Shown here: positions 1-9,795 of the stretch, in pieces
How the letters are laid out: each line of letters opens with the position of its first letter
Position numbering within the stretch: the stretch's first letter is position 1
DNA from: Chitinophagales bacterium
GTDB taxonomy: Bacteria; Bacteroidota; Bacteroidia; Chitinophagales; Chitinophagaceae
DNA length: 64,000 nucleotides
NCBI GenBank assembly: GCA_013298665.1
Contig: JAAFIK010000003.1
Location: 19,908-83,907, forward strand
Direction: 5' to 3'
Notes under the pieces: generated by a model
What the model was told of the DNA's origin: nothing
Databases searched by the model: none
Seen by the model: the letters and a program-made list of their open reading frames with translations, nothing else
Translations under genes and position numbers: made by a program

Positions 1-294
1 AAAAGCATCCCCCGCATGGCTCCATTTTCCATTGGCATCCCTGCTACGCAGGTAAAACCGATAAAAACCTTGTGGAAGCCCCGTAGTGGGGATGCTCAGG
101 ACAAGGTTGTTGAGGTCGGGTTGTGGCGATGCTACCGTAATGGGTGTAGCATTACCGGCTCCCGGATCGGTATTGATGAAATATTCCATTTGCACGATAT
201 TGCCCGGTGGTGGTGGCGCAGTGGGATAAGGCGTTTGAGCCCTGAGACCCGTTGACGCCACCAGAACCATCAGCATCAGTAATTTCCGTTTCAT
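1..294 (-). CDS. Secreted hypothetical protein, N-terminal part (runs off the window start)
   Basis: Reverse-strand ATG at 294; reads MKRKLLMLMVLVASTGLRAQTPYPTAPPPPGNIVQMEYFINTDPGAGNATPITV... with signal peptide, open to base 1; not in the ORF track because no stop is in the window. Confidence 0.75.
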   Translation of the reverse strand, partial: MKRKLLMLMVLVASTGLRAQTPYPTAPPPPGNIVQMEYFINTDPGAGNATPITVASPQPDLNNLVLSIPTTGLPQGFYRFYLRSRDANGKWSHAGDAF

Positions 295-320
295 ACACAT
301 TGTTTGATTGGTTAAAACGG

Positions 321-1364
321 TTAATTGTTACTGCGGGTACTTACGGTAATGTTCAGTGGCTGGCCCACACCTACTGTAGATGGTACAGTAAGGCTGTAAA
401 TAGTGGGGATGGGTGCTATGCCGCTGAGCCGGTAAGGATCGGCGGTGCCAAAGGGGCCGCAATCGGGGGTAATGCCGCCCACCGTTTCGCCGGCACCAAT
501 GGCAGGTGAACCAGCAACCAGCCGCCACTGCCCATCGGTGCTGTTGCCAACCGGGTTTACAAAGAGGGCAGTTTCTGTTATATTATTCAGGTTGCCGTTG
601 CCTGCGGGCAGCAAGTTGTTTTCTGCAATATTATTTTTAACAGTGCAGTTGATGGGGTTGAAATTGCTCGGCACAATATCTAAAATAATGTTGTTGGCAA
701 AATAGGTATTGAAAATGTTGAGCTGGGCACTACCCCGGAAGATATTGTTGCGCATGAGGGCACTATTGATATTGCCCACGGCAAAACTCATGGAGCCATT
801 GACGATGCAATTGGTAATCTCCAGATTCTCATAATAAAATTGGGCTGGCGGTGCAGCCCCATTAAAATAACACTTGTTAAATGTGATGTTGGCAGCCCGG
901 TTGGCGGTATTGGGAGCCAGGGTAAACCAACTGATGCTGTTGAAACGGCAACGCTCAAAGGTCATGTTATCGCCACGGGGGTCGAGCCACAGATCAGCAT
1001 TCAAATTAACACCCAGGAACTTAGAGCCGCTGGAAAGACTGTCGAACGATAACGCAGAACTGATAAAAGCGCTGTTGGTATTGGCCTGCAAATTGGGGTT
1101 GCTGCCCGTACCCGCCAAAAAATACCCATTGCCTATTACCACCAGCCTTTTGCTCAGCAGCCCCCCGGGGTTGTAAGCTGTGGCAGACGCTTCTAAATAC
1201 AAGGTATCGCCATTGGCAACCAGCGGGCTTGCAATGGCCGTGCTGTAATTGTTAAAATCGGCCGTAATACCGGGGTTGTTGTTGACGCGCCAGATACGGG
1301 CTTGTACGTTGCTGATACTGAGGAAAACGATTATCACCAGGAAGATGATTTTTTTTTGTGCCAT
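321..1364 (-). CDS. Secreted hypothetical protein, possible right-handed beta-helix repeat
   Basis: 347 aa ORF, N-terminal signal peptide, N-rich repetitive strands (NNIAENNLLPAGNGNLNNI). Confidence 0.75.
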   Translation of the reverse strand: MAQKKIIFLVIIVFLSISNVQARIWRVNNNPGITADFNNYSTAIASPLVANGDTLYLEASATAYNPGGLLSKRLVVIGNGYFLAGTGSNPNLQANTNSAFISSALSFDSLSSGSKFLGVNLNADLWLDPRGDNMTFERCRFNSISWFTLAPNTANRAANITFNKCYFNGAAPPAQFYYENLEITNCIVNGSMSFAVGNINSALMRNNIFRGSAQLNIFNTYFANNIILDIVPSNFNPINCTVKNNIAENNLLPAGNGNLNNITETALFVNPVGNSTDGQWRLVAGSPAIGAGETVGGITPDCGPFGTADPYRLSGIAPIPTIYSLTVPSTVGVGQPLNITVSTRSNN

Positions 1365-1620
1365 GGTTGTTCTGTTTAAATAAAAGATGTTTTGCTGGTT
1401 TGTAGGGGGTAAGCCAGGTTACACGGCAGATTTTATTACAGCGTAATCCGGATTAAACTAAAGTGCTGTAAAGTTGAGGGGCTAAATTGGTTTGGGCAAT
1501 ATAACCTTGGTTAGGGGGCAGTGGCCATGATCAGCCTGTTCTGCCTGTACGATCAGCACGAATGATAGCGCCAGGCTCAACGCATATTTGTTGATAATGG
1601 CAGGCACCCTTTGGCGGCAA

Positions 1621-2253
1621 TCAGTTTTTCTTAAATACTTTATTAATGGCCTCCGTTTTATTGCTGACGTGCAGTTTTTCGTAAATGCGGTGGATATGCT
1701 GCTTTACGGTACCGGTGGTAATGCTAAGGCGGTCGGCAATTTCTTTGTAGAGCAGTCCGGTGGAAAGCAACTGGATGATTTCTTTTTCGCGGCTGCTGAG
1801 GCCTTCGTCTTCATGGGCCGGGAGACTGTCTTTTTGATAGCGTTGTACCAGGCGGCGGGCAATCTGCGCACTCATGGGCGAGCCGCCGCTGTAGAGTTCT
1901 TTCAGTGCATCAGCTATTTGCGGCATGGAAGATTTTTTGAGTAAGTACCCGCTGGCACCGGCTTCCAGGGCATTGAAAATATTTTCGTCGTTTTCGTAAA
2001 TGGTAAAAATCATGAACTGGGTATGGGTACATTCCGGTTTTACCTTTTTGATACAGTCAATGCCGTTCATACCCGGCAGGTTGATGTCCATAATAACAAT
2101 ATCGGGTTGCAGGGCAGGGATGGTATCTACAGCTTCTTCTGCACGGCCAAGGGTGAACACCAGTTCAAAACCGGCATCCCATATCAACAATGCAGCAATG
2201 GCATTCCTGATGTCTTCAATGTCTTCCACTATGCCAACCCTGATCTTAGCCAT
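1621..2253 (-). CDS. LuxR/NarL-family response regulator
   Basis: REC domain (VGIVEDIEDIRNAI, DIVIMDINLPGMNGID) plus C-terminal LuxR HTH (LSSREKEIIQLLSTGLLYKEIADRLSITTGTVKQHIHRIYEKL). Confidence 0.93.
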   Translation of the reverse strand: MAKIRVGIVEDIEDIRNAIAALLIWDAGFELVFTLGRAEEAVDTIPALQPDIVIMDINLPGMNGIDCIKKVKPECTHTQFMIFTIYENDENIFNALEAGASGYLLKKSSMPQIADALKELYSGGSPMSAQIARRLVQRYQKDSLPAHEDEGLSSREKEIIQLLSTGLLYKEIADRLSITTGTVKQHIHRIYEKLHVSNKTEAINKVFKKN

Positions 2254-2299
2254 AACTTCAAAAATAATATATCAATGGTGATGTACACTATAACTTTGG

Positions 2300-5185
2300 T
2301 TAGAGGGGTACAGAGAAATACAGGTTGGTGCCATTTGCAGTTGCTATCTCCAGAGTACCCTTTACCTGTTGCATTCTTTTTTGCATGTTGTGCAGGCCAT
2401 TGCCCAACTTGATTTTTTGCCGGTCAAATCCCTGCCCGTTGTCGCGTACAACAATAGCCAGCTTACCCGGCTCCCATGCAAAACGCAGTTCCATAGCCGT
2501 AGCCCCGGCATGTTTCACCACATTGTGAACGGCTTCCTTGATGCACAGAAAAATATGCTGCCGGATATCGCCCCGAACGGTAATGCCGGGGATGGCTCCG
2601 GGTACCTGTACTTTAACGGGCAGTTGGCGCATATCGCAATATTCCACTACCCAGGCCTTGCAGTAATACACCAGATTGTCCAACGAATCGTTGCTTTCGT
2701 TCATGGCCCAGATGATGTCGTTCATTTTATCCACCAGTTCATCGGCCTGGGCTGCTATTTTCAGGTTGTTTTCTTTTTGTACTTCCGGTGCAATAAAGGG
2801 GGCGGACTGGCTGAGGTACTTAATGGTGGAAATACCGGCACCGAGGTCGTCGTGCATATCGGTGGCAATGCGGGTACGTTCGCCGGCAATCGCTTTCTCC
2901 TTTTCCAGTTTGATCCTTTGCTGCACCAGCTTGCGTTGCAATATGCTGCGGAACAGGGCATATATGCCGCCGAACAAAAGCAGTACTGTTGCAGTGATAA
3001 AGCCAGCCGTCTTCCAGAAAGGTTTACGAATGACAAAATCGTACACAAGGGATTGGGGGGCATACCTGTTGCCGGGAAAATAAACGGTAACCTGCAGGTG
3101 ATACCGGCCGGGTGGCAGGTTGGCCATATCAAAATCGGCTGCAAGTCCTTCCTGCTTTCTTTCCAGTTCATTACTGGTGAGCCGGAAACTGAAACGGATA
3201 TTTTTTTCGTCTATAAAACTGGGGGCACTGATGCTGAAGCGGAGGTTGTTCCGGTTGTAGGCAAAGGATGGATGCGGTGTGGCGCTGATTTTTTCGCCAT
3301 TTACCCATAGGCTGTTGAAAAATGCGCGGGGTAAAAAAGCCGGTTTGTCTGTGGGATTGATGACCACCTGGTAGATATGCCCGTCATCATTCAACGCGGC
3401 AAAACTGCTGTCGCCCAGGGGTGCCAGACTGATGACCCCGTTAAAGAGGCTGATGCGGCTGTACAATTGCTCTACGGTGGTATCGGCGGGATAAAAATGA
3501 ACCATATCAAGACCTGTAACTGTGGCTACGAGCAGTTGTTGTTTGCCTGCTGCTGCCATGCCGGTTACAAAGAGGTTGGTGAGTCCGCGGGAAGTGCCAA
3601 TGGCATTGATATACTGGTATCCGGCTGCGCCGGCCCTTGCCAGTACGAGCCCTGTGGTACGGGTGCCGATACAGAAGGTATCCCCGTTCCAGTGCATGAC
3701 ATCACGGGTTGAATAACGCTTGTCCAGGAAGGTATTCATCCGGGTGATTCCGGATGTCTGCAGGCGGTATTGTACGATGCTTCCATCCCGTGCAAAGCAC
3801 CAGTAATTGCCACTGGTATCTGCTACGGCTCTATCGGTAAAGTAGGGTAGTGGTACCGACCATTGCCTGTACTGGGTGTCAACAATTGAAAGTTGCTCAC
3901 CAGCTATCAATAGCCGGTTGCTGCGATCAAAAGCCACCTTGAACGAAACGATTCTACGGGCGGTTGACGCATTGTGCAGATGGATCCGTTTGCCGGTAAC
4001 GCTTTCAATTGCCCCTTCACCGAGCAGGTACCACAACTGGCCGTTCCACTCAAAGGCCTGGAGGCTTCCCGCGGGTGCAATATTTTTTGTGGCATCCGCT
4101 TTTCCGTTACGGAAGGTAAGCAACGTATCTTTTTTTCCTACCACTACAGACCTGTTGCTGCTGCCGCTAAGGGTAATGCCTTGTTTCAAAGCATGGGTAT
4201 TATCCTGCATGAATGGGTGTACACTACTTTTTGACAACTTGTGTACACCCTTACCCGGCGTCATCAGCCAGCCATTCCATTCTGCGTCCTCAAAAAAATC
4301 GGTTGCGCCATCGGGAAGTCCATTGGCAGTGTTATACATCGTACTGCTGCCGGTAAGCGTATCTATGCAGCATAGCCCTTTTTGGGCATTGATCAGCCAT
4401 ACCCGCTGTTCCCGGTCAATATACAGGTTCTGGAAATCGAACCCCGGGGGTATCCATTTCCTGAAACAGAGCGGTGCAGCCGCCAGCCCGCCTTTTTGCC
4501 ATGCGGCAGTATTGAGTTGAAGCCAACCTGTTGTGGTATGGACAAAGCAGGTTTTACCGGTGTAAACAAGGCTGTTGATGCCTGCGGTTTTCAACTCACT
4601 TGCCGGTTGCAGGGTATGCCAGTTGCGGAGCAGCAGTCTGCCCGTCCGGCCTGAAGTGGCAGCAGACAGCAGGTAATCCCCGGCCAGTATCATCTTATCA
4701 ATGCCTGTCATCCCGTCGGGTACAGGCGACAATTGGTTGCTGAGGCGTTGTACTGATTTCCCATCGTAATAAAACAGGCCATTATTGGCGGAAAGTAAAA
4801 AGCTGTTGGGGCCGGTGGGCAAGATGTCGCCGGGCTCCTTGACCTGTGTAAAAAGCGTAGTGTCGGCATACAACAGGTGCTGGTCCTGTAAATAAAATAT
4901 GCCGGAGAGGGCTGAAATGAGCATGCGCCCATCGGGCATTTCGTGGATGCCGTTAACAATGGTTAGCTGGCGGGTACCTGTCTGCGTATGGTTGACAAAA
5001 CGCTGGCCATCAAAGCTGCTGAATCCGTCGCGGGTAAGGAAATAAAGTATGCCCCTGCTGTCCTGGAAAATTTTGTGTACCCTGGCATCCACCAGGCCAT
5101 TGGTAGGGGTATAGGTCTGCCAGGTTTGTTGTGCAACAGTTGCCTGGCACACCACTGTTAAAATACAAAGCAGCAGGAAACGCAT
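2300..5185 (-). CDS. Beta-propeller sensor histidine kinase (HisKA_3/HATPase_c)
   Basis: Repeat propeller N-terminus, Y_Y_Y-like region, TM helix, H-box ERTRIATDMHDDLGAGIST and HATPase (VVRDNGQGFD); followed by response regulator. Confidence 0.9.
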   Translation of the reverse strand: MRFLLLCILTVVCQATVAQQTWQTYTPTNGLVDARVHKIFQDSRGILYFLTRDGFSSFDGQRFVNHTQTGTRQLTIVNGIHEMPDGRMLISALSGIFYLQDQHLLYADTTLFTQVKEPGDILPTGPNSFLLSANNGLFYYDGKSVQRLSNQLSPVPDGMTGIDKMILAGDYLLSAATSGRTGRLLLRNWHTLQPASELKTAGINSLVYTGKTCFVHTTTGWLQLNTAAWQKGGLAAAPLCFRKWIPPGFDFQNLYIDREQRVWLINAQKGLCCIDTLTGSSTMYNTANGLPDGATDFFEDAEWNGWLMTPGKGVHKLSKSSVHPFMQDNTHALKQGITLSGSSNRSVVVGKKDTLLTFRNGKADATKNIAPAGSLQAFEWNGQLWYLLGEGAIESVTGKRIHLHNASTARRIVSFKVAFDRSNRLLIAGEQLSIVDTQYRQWSVPLPYFTDRAVADTSGNYWCFARDGSIVQYRLQTSGITRMNTFLDKRYSTRDVMHWNGDTFCIGTRTTGLVLARAGAAGYQYINAIGTSRGLTNLFVTGMAAAGKQQLLVATVTGLDMVHFYPADTTVEQLYSRISLFNGVISLAPLGDSSFAALNDDGHIYQVVINPTDKPAFLPRAFFNSLWVNGEKISATPHPSFAYNRNNLRFSISAPSFIDEKNIRFSFRLTSNELERKQEGLAADFDMANLPPGRYHLQVTVYFPGNRYAPQSLVYDFVIRKPFWKTAGFITATVLLLFGGIYALFRSILQRKLVQQRIKLEKEKAIAGERTRIATDMHDDLGAGISTIKYLSQSAPFIAPEVQKENNLKIAAQADELVDKMNDIIWAMNESNDSLDNLVYYCKAWVVEYCDMRQLPVKVQVPGAIPGITVRGDIRQHIFLCIKEAVHNVVKHAGATAMELRFAWEPGKLAIVVRDNGQGFDRQKIKLGNGLHNMQKRMQQVKGTLEIATANGTNLYFSVPL

Positions 5186-5404
5186 GTTTAAAAGTACGGA
5201 TTATCCGGGATCGGACTATCCGATTCTTCAGCAGTTTGCACCGGTACCGGGTCGGGGCGTACCGGCAAAAGGAATGATCTGGTGCTGAACCGGTTCTTTG
5301 CTACAGCAGATATTTTTGTTTGGCAGGTGTAAAAAAGATTTATTTTTAATAAACCACCAATCCTGAAAACAGTTGGTGGTATCTGTAAACTAAAAAAATA
5401 AACA

Positions 5405-5959
5405 ATGAAAACAGCATTGACCCTTTTCCTCGTCATCGCAGCACTTCACACATCAGCACAAGACAAATACGACCACCTGGCGTATAATAACATTACCGAT
5501 CTGGATGGCAGCAACTACGTCATCGCTACAGCAGGGCATTATGGCAAGAAAACAAGTGGCAGCAGGTTTCTGCTGTTCATTAATACCAGTGGCGGAGAAA
5601 GCAGGCAGGTTGATTTTCCTGATGCTGCCTATATTAACCGCATTGAACAGGTGAAGATTGACAGCCTTGGTATCAATAAAGTGATGGTGATCGCCAATAC
5701 GGTAAACTTAGACGGGGGCAAGTATATTGACTGGGATGATCCCAGGCAGGTTTTTCTCCTGTCGCCGGATGGAAAAGAAAAAGTACAGGTTACGGAGGAT
5801 AAGTTTTTTGTAAGGAGCTGGATGATCAAAAGACAAACGGGTGTGATCATTATTACCGGTAATTATGACTCCAATGATAATGGAAAATATGATGTGAAGG
5901 ATAAGAGTGAGATTTTACTCTACGACTTGAAAACAGCAAAGCTAATCAGCCGGATATAA
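5405..5959 (+). CDS. Secreted hypothetical protein
   Basis: 184 aa ORF with signal peptide MKTALTLFLVIAALHTSAQ. Confidence 0.7.
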   Translation: MKTALTLFLVIAALHTSAQDKYDHLAYNNITDLDGSNYVIATAGHYGKKTSGSRFLLFINTSGGESRQVDFPDAAYINRIEQVKIDSLGINKVMVIANTVNLDGGKYIDWDDPRQVFLLSPDGKEKVQVTEDKFFVRSWMIKRQTGVIIITGNYDSNDNGKYDVKDKSEILLYDLKTAKLISRI

Positions 5960-6011
5960 TGCTTTACTGTGCTGTCATTAGCGGAGTCGGCGCGGAATAG
6001 TATGCCTGGCA

Positions 6012-7139
6012 CTACAGAACAGCGTTCACTGCCGCTTCTGCCAGTCCGAGGCCGAGCGTCATTCCTGCACCCCCCAATCCATTAAAAATATATACTCCTT
6101 TATCTGCCTCCGCAAACAGGTGCGAACGGCCATCGGTCAATTTAGGGTAGATGCCGTTCCAGGTCTGGATCAGTTTCCAGCGGTGGGTGGTAACGAACTG
6201 GTTAAGATAATCCCTTATTAAATGATTGATTGGCATTTCATCAAAGGGGTCGTGAACACCACCATACGCATGTGAGTCGCCTACGGTAAGTTCGCCCTTA
6301 TCATTCTGCGATACCATTACATGGATACCGTGTGCCAGGTATTCGGGCATTTCCCTTGCATATCTTTGCCTGAGTGCTTCCAGTGTACCTGCGGCTTTAA
6401 AGCTATTGTAGTGGATGAGTGAAAGGCCGCCGCACAAAGAGGCACCGATGCTGAAATGCTCGTCATCACTTTTAAAACGCATCATTTGCGGTTTGCAGGT
6501 GGTCATGCCATTGTCGCGCAATACCCGGGGGTAGAGGGTTTGTATATCTGCCCCGCTGCACAATACAATAATATCTGCTTCATGCGTCTCATGCCCTGTA
6601 TGAATTTTCCCGTTTTCCACCGCCGTTACGGCTTTATCCCATACAAACTTTACGTTCTGTTGCCCGGCAAGGTAATCCGCTACTGAAGCGATGGCCACGC
6701 GCGGATCTACTACCATTTCCGTAGCGCTGTACAATCCGCCCCGGAAATTCGCCGGGTTGATGGCCGGAAACCTTGCGATGGCCTCATCCTTTCTGAGCAG
6801 TTGTACGGGTCTCCCCTCTGCGGCAAAGATGGTGGCCAATTCCTGCAGCACATCCCATTCGTCGCGGTGATACGCGGTGTGTACACTGCCTGATTCATTG
6901 TGCCAGAGCCCTGTTGCGCCGGCTATCGTTTTCCATATGGCTTTTGTAGCCAGTGCCGTTTCATAAAGCAGACCGGAGGGCTGCCCCACGGGCCAGATCA
7001 TTCCAAAATTCCGCACAGAGGCACCAACTGCTTTTTCATTTTTCTCAAATACGGTTACGGCATATCCTTTTAATGCCAATGCCCTTGCCATAGCCAGACC
7101 TGCAATACCTGCACCGGCTACGATCGCTTTCTTTTTCAT
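6012..7139 (-). CDS. FAD-dependent oxidoreductase, TIGR03364-like (phosphonate-associated)
   Basis: GxGxxG Rossmann motif (AIVAGAGIAGLAMARALALKGYAVTVFEKN), SVRNFGMIWPVGQPSG, C-terminal NGLGGAGMTLG; ATGA overlap with upstream gene. Confidence 0.82.
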   Translation of the reverse strand: MKKKAIVAGAGIAGLAMARALALKGYAVTVFEKNEKAVGASVRNFGMIWPVGQPSGLLYETALATKAIWKTIAGATGLWHNESGSVHTAYHRDEWDVLQELATIFAAEGRPVQLLRKDEAIARFPAINPANFRGGLYSATEMVVDPRVAIASVADYLAGQQNVKFVWDKAVTAVENGKIHTGHETHEADIIVLCSGADIQTLYPRVLRDNGMTTCKPQMMRFKSDDEHFSIGASLCGGLSLIHYNSFKAAGTLEALRQRYAREMPEYLAHGIHVMVSQNDKGELTVGDSHAYGGVHDPFDEMPINHLIRDYLNQFVTTHRWKLIQTWNGIYPKLTDGRSHLFAEADKGVYIFNGLGGAGMTLGLGLAEAAVNAVL

Positions 7140-8440
7140 ATATCCTTTTTCAGTTTTTTAATCAATACACCATGCATCCGCAATGCAACAATCATCAGTA
7201 TAAGGCCTGTTATGCCCGTTGTGTAAAATAAGCAGGAGAAAAAATCCACCCAACTGTACCGGATGGGTATAAATTCCTTTACCAGTAATACCACTACAGT
7301 GCCGAGGTAGCCAAAGGCATCTGCGATATACATGACAAAACCAAAATTGCCCCTTACCCGGTAAACGGATATAAGCCGCTCAAAATAAAGACAGTTGAAA
7401 GGGATGTAGGCCAGGTACAATCCCGTACCGGCAACAATCATCCATATGAGCGGAGAAATAAATTGCTGGTTGAAGAGCGCTGTTGCCAGTGCTGTGGTGA
7501 GTACACCAATGATTACGGCGTAATGTGCAAGTTTAAAGGCAATCGTATTGTTTTTTACGGTATAAAAAGCCGCGATGAGCAGCAATACAATCAGCGAGAT
7601 AATGGTGCCGGTACGGGCAAAAATGCCTGCATTGTTGCGATAGCCTGTTTCTGCCCATAATTCGTTGGCAAAGTCTTCCATGAAATCGCGGGTGATGGTA
7701 AAGGCCGCATATGCTACAACCACCGGTAATATTGCGCGTCCGAATTGCTGTAAAAAGGCTTTTCGTTCCGGCCTGGTCATCGGGTTGCGTATCGTCCGCA
7801 GGGCAATATCACCGGCCGTTGGCGGAGGGGTGTGGCGCAGTACACCGGCCGCGATGAGCAGCGGAACAATAAAAAAAGAACCAGCGACAAATGGCATCCA
7901 CCATTCGCTGATGCGGAGATCCAGGAGCAACCATTTTCCTGCGGTTTTTGCCAGCCCGGAAGCAAAAATGAAACTGGTGGCCAGGAATGCCCCCATGATT
8001 TCCGTTGTTTTACGGCCTTCCAGAAAACCAAACACCAGTCCATAAATCAATCCCAGCGGCAACCCATTGATGAACAGGCAGATGATATTAAAGGGAGGAG
8101 GAATAATGGCAAAAAGCAGCAGCGACAGCCACGCAATTCCGATGGCCAATAAGATGCTGCGGATGCGTTTTTCGGGCTTCATGGCCGCAATAAAGCGTAT
8201 GCCATAAAATTTACTGGTCATATACCCCAGCACCTGTGCAATGACGAGGCACACTTTATAAGAAATGCCCAGGAAGTGGAAGTCGTTGTACGCGGCTGCG
8301 GTATAGGGTTTCCGGAAGCCATACATACAGGTGTATAAAACAAAAGCAGACAGGGATACAACAAACACCATCATGGCCGGTGAGCGCACCAGCCATTGCT
8401 GAAGATTACTTTTTTTGCCAAACCCGACAGACCCGTACAT
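7136..8440 (-). CDS. DUF5690-like MFS-type membrane transporter
   Basis: 434 aa, multiple TM segments, AFVLYTCMYGFRKPYTAA motif near the N-terminus. Confidence 0.75.
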   Translation of the reverse strand: MYGSVGFGKKSNLQQWLVRSPAMMVFVVSLSAFVLYTCMYGFRKPYTAAAYNDFHFLGISYKVCLVIAQVLGYMTSKFYGIRFIAAMKPEKRIRSILLAIGIAWLSLLLFAIIPPPFNIICLFINGLPLGLIYGLVFGFLEGRKTTEIMGAFLATSFIFASGLAKTAGKWLLLDLRISEWWMPFVAGSFFIVPLLIAAGVLRHTPPPTAGDIALRTIRNPMTRPERKAFLQQFGRAILPVVVAYAAFTITRDFMEDFANELWAETGYRNNAGIFARTGTIISLIVLLLIAAFYTVKNNTIAFKLAHYAVIIGVLTTALATALFNQQFISPLIWMIVAGTGLYLAYIPFNCLYFERLISVYRVRGNFGFVMYIADAFGYLGTVVVLLVKEFIPIRYSWVDFFSCLFYTTGITGLILMIVALRMHGVLIKKLKKDI

Positions 8441-8449
8441 GACAGTTGA

Positions 8450-9118
8450 TTAAAGTAAGGGCAGCAGCTCTGCAAGACTGTTGATGATGTAATCGGGATT
8501 GGCTGCTTCTAATTGTTCAAAGTTGTGTGCTCCGGTTGTAATGCCGATGCTCAGTCCGCAACCTGCATTTTTCCCTTCCCGTATATCAATGGCAGAGTCG
8601 CCTACTTTCACCACTTCTGCCGGGTTGGAGATGTTGAATTTTTGCATCGCCAGCAGAATCATATCGGGATGCGGCCGGTTGTTGCTTACATCACTGGCTG
8701 TAATGAGCGCATCTATATGCACACCCACCTGCCAGCCTATTTTCTCAAGTACCGCATTTGCCATTGCTGCGTTATACCCTGTATTCAATACAACCAGGAT
8801 ATTACTTTCCCGCAGTGATGCAAATACATCATCGGCGCCTTCCTGCGGCAGTAACTCGTATTGATGATAGGCTGATGCCAGCTCTGCTGCAAAGGCGGAG
8901 TATATTCTGGCAGCCAGTATTTCATTGACCTGCGGATAACTCATGGCAATAATGTCGCGGATAGCATTTTGCTTTTCTTTACCTGCCCCTGTTTCGAGTA
9001 CCTGCTCCAGTGTAAAATCAAAACCTTCTTTGTTGATGGTGTTGCGGAGTGTTTTATACACAATATTATTTTCATCAACGGTGGTGCCTGCAATATCGAA
9101 TACGACCATTCTGATCAT
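8450..9118 (-). CDS. Phosphonatase-like HAD hydrolase (PhnX-like, TIGR03351-type)
   Basis: HAD motif I VVFDIAGTTVDE; candidate PhnX-type Lys in ETGAGKEKQNA; motif III/IV VKVGDSAIDIREGKNAG. Confidence 0.8.
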   Translation of the reverse strand: MIRMVVFDIAGTTVDENNIVYKTLRNTINKEGFDFTLEQVLETGAGKEKQNAIRDIIAMSYPQVNEILAARIYSAFAAELASAYHQYELLPQEGADDVFASLRESNILVVLNTGYNAAMANAVLEKIGWQVGVHIDALITASDVSNNRPHPDMILLAMQKFNISNPAEVVKVGDSAIDIREGKNAGCGLSIGITTGAHNFEQLEAANPDYIINSLAELLPLL

Positions 9119-9165
9119 GTCTGTTGTTTTTGGATAATGTTAGTATTTGTGTAACGGATTTTTGT

Positions 9166-9783
9166 TTATAATTCCTGAAGGGCAAGGTGTTCTGTGATCA
9201 ACAGCCGGTACTGTGTCAGATCCGGCAATGGCTTGTCTGTGCTTTTTGCCTGTTCATCCCTGCGGCGCAGTGCTACATACTGGTCTGCGAGCGGATCGTT
9301 TTCAAAAACGGCAGCCTCGGCCGCTGTCATTGGGCCTCCCTGCATAACGAGGGTCTGTTTGCTTGCTTCAGAAAGAAGTGCATAATAGTCGGGGAATTTG
9401 AATGTGAGGTAGCGCTTGGCTGCTACATGGCTGGCAACAAGGGATACAATCTTTCCGGAGAATCCCCGGCTTTTCAGAAAGGCTGCCCCGAGCATTTCAT
9501 GATCGGCAACACCAAATGCATCCATATGCTGTACTTCCATTTCCGGGTGGGCATAGGCGCATAAGTGCCCGATGTCGTGCAGGAATGATGCAAGTACCAC
9601 TTCATCATCGCCCCCTTCTGCTTCAGCCAGTTGCGCACACTGGCACATGTGCTGTACCTGCGATACGGGCTCGCCGATATAGTCGGCATGGCCATACTGT
9701 TCATACAATGCCATGATTTCGTCAACCGTTGCTGCTACTTTTGCTGCTCCTTCCATATACTGTGTTTGTTGTGTTGCGGCCAT
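9166..9783 (-). CDS. PhnZ-like HD-domain protein (phosphonate-degradation associated)
   Basis: YIGEPVSQVQHMCQCAQLAE followed by HD motif SFLHDIGHL; Y-x-x-E spacing as in PhnZ-type oxygenases. Confidence 0.8.
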   Translation of the reverse strand: MAATQQTQYMEGAAKVAATVDEIMALYEQYGHADYIGEPVSQVQHMCQCAQLAEAEGGDDEVVLASFLHDIGHLCAYAHPEMEVQHMDAFGVADHEMLGAAFLKSRGFSGKIVSLVASHVAAKRYLTFKFPDYYALLSEASKQTLVMQGGPMTAAEAAVFENDPLADQYVALRRRDEQAKSTDKPLPDLTQYRLLITEHLALQEL

Positions 9784-9795
9784 TTTTATATGGGT

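Noticed and set aside
2369-3310. 313-aa plus-strand ORF
   Set aside because: Antisense to the sensor histidine kinase; no domain-like sequence, typical shadow ORF
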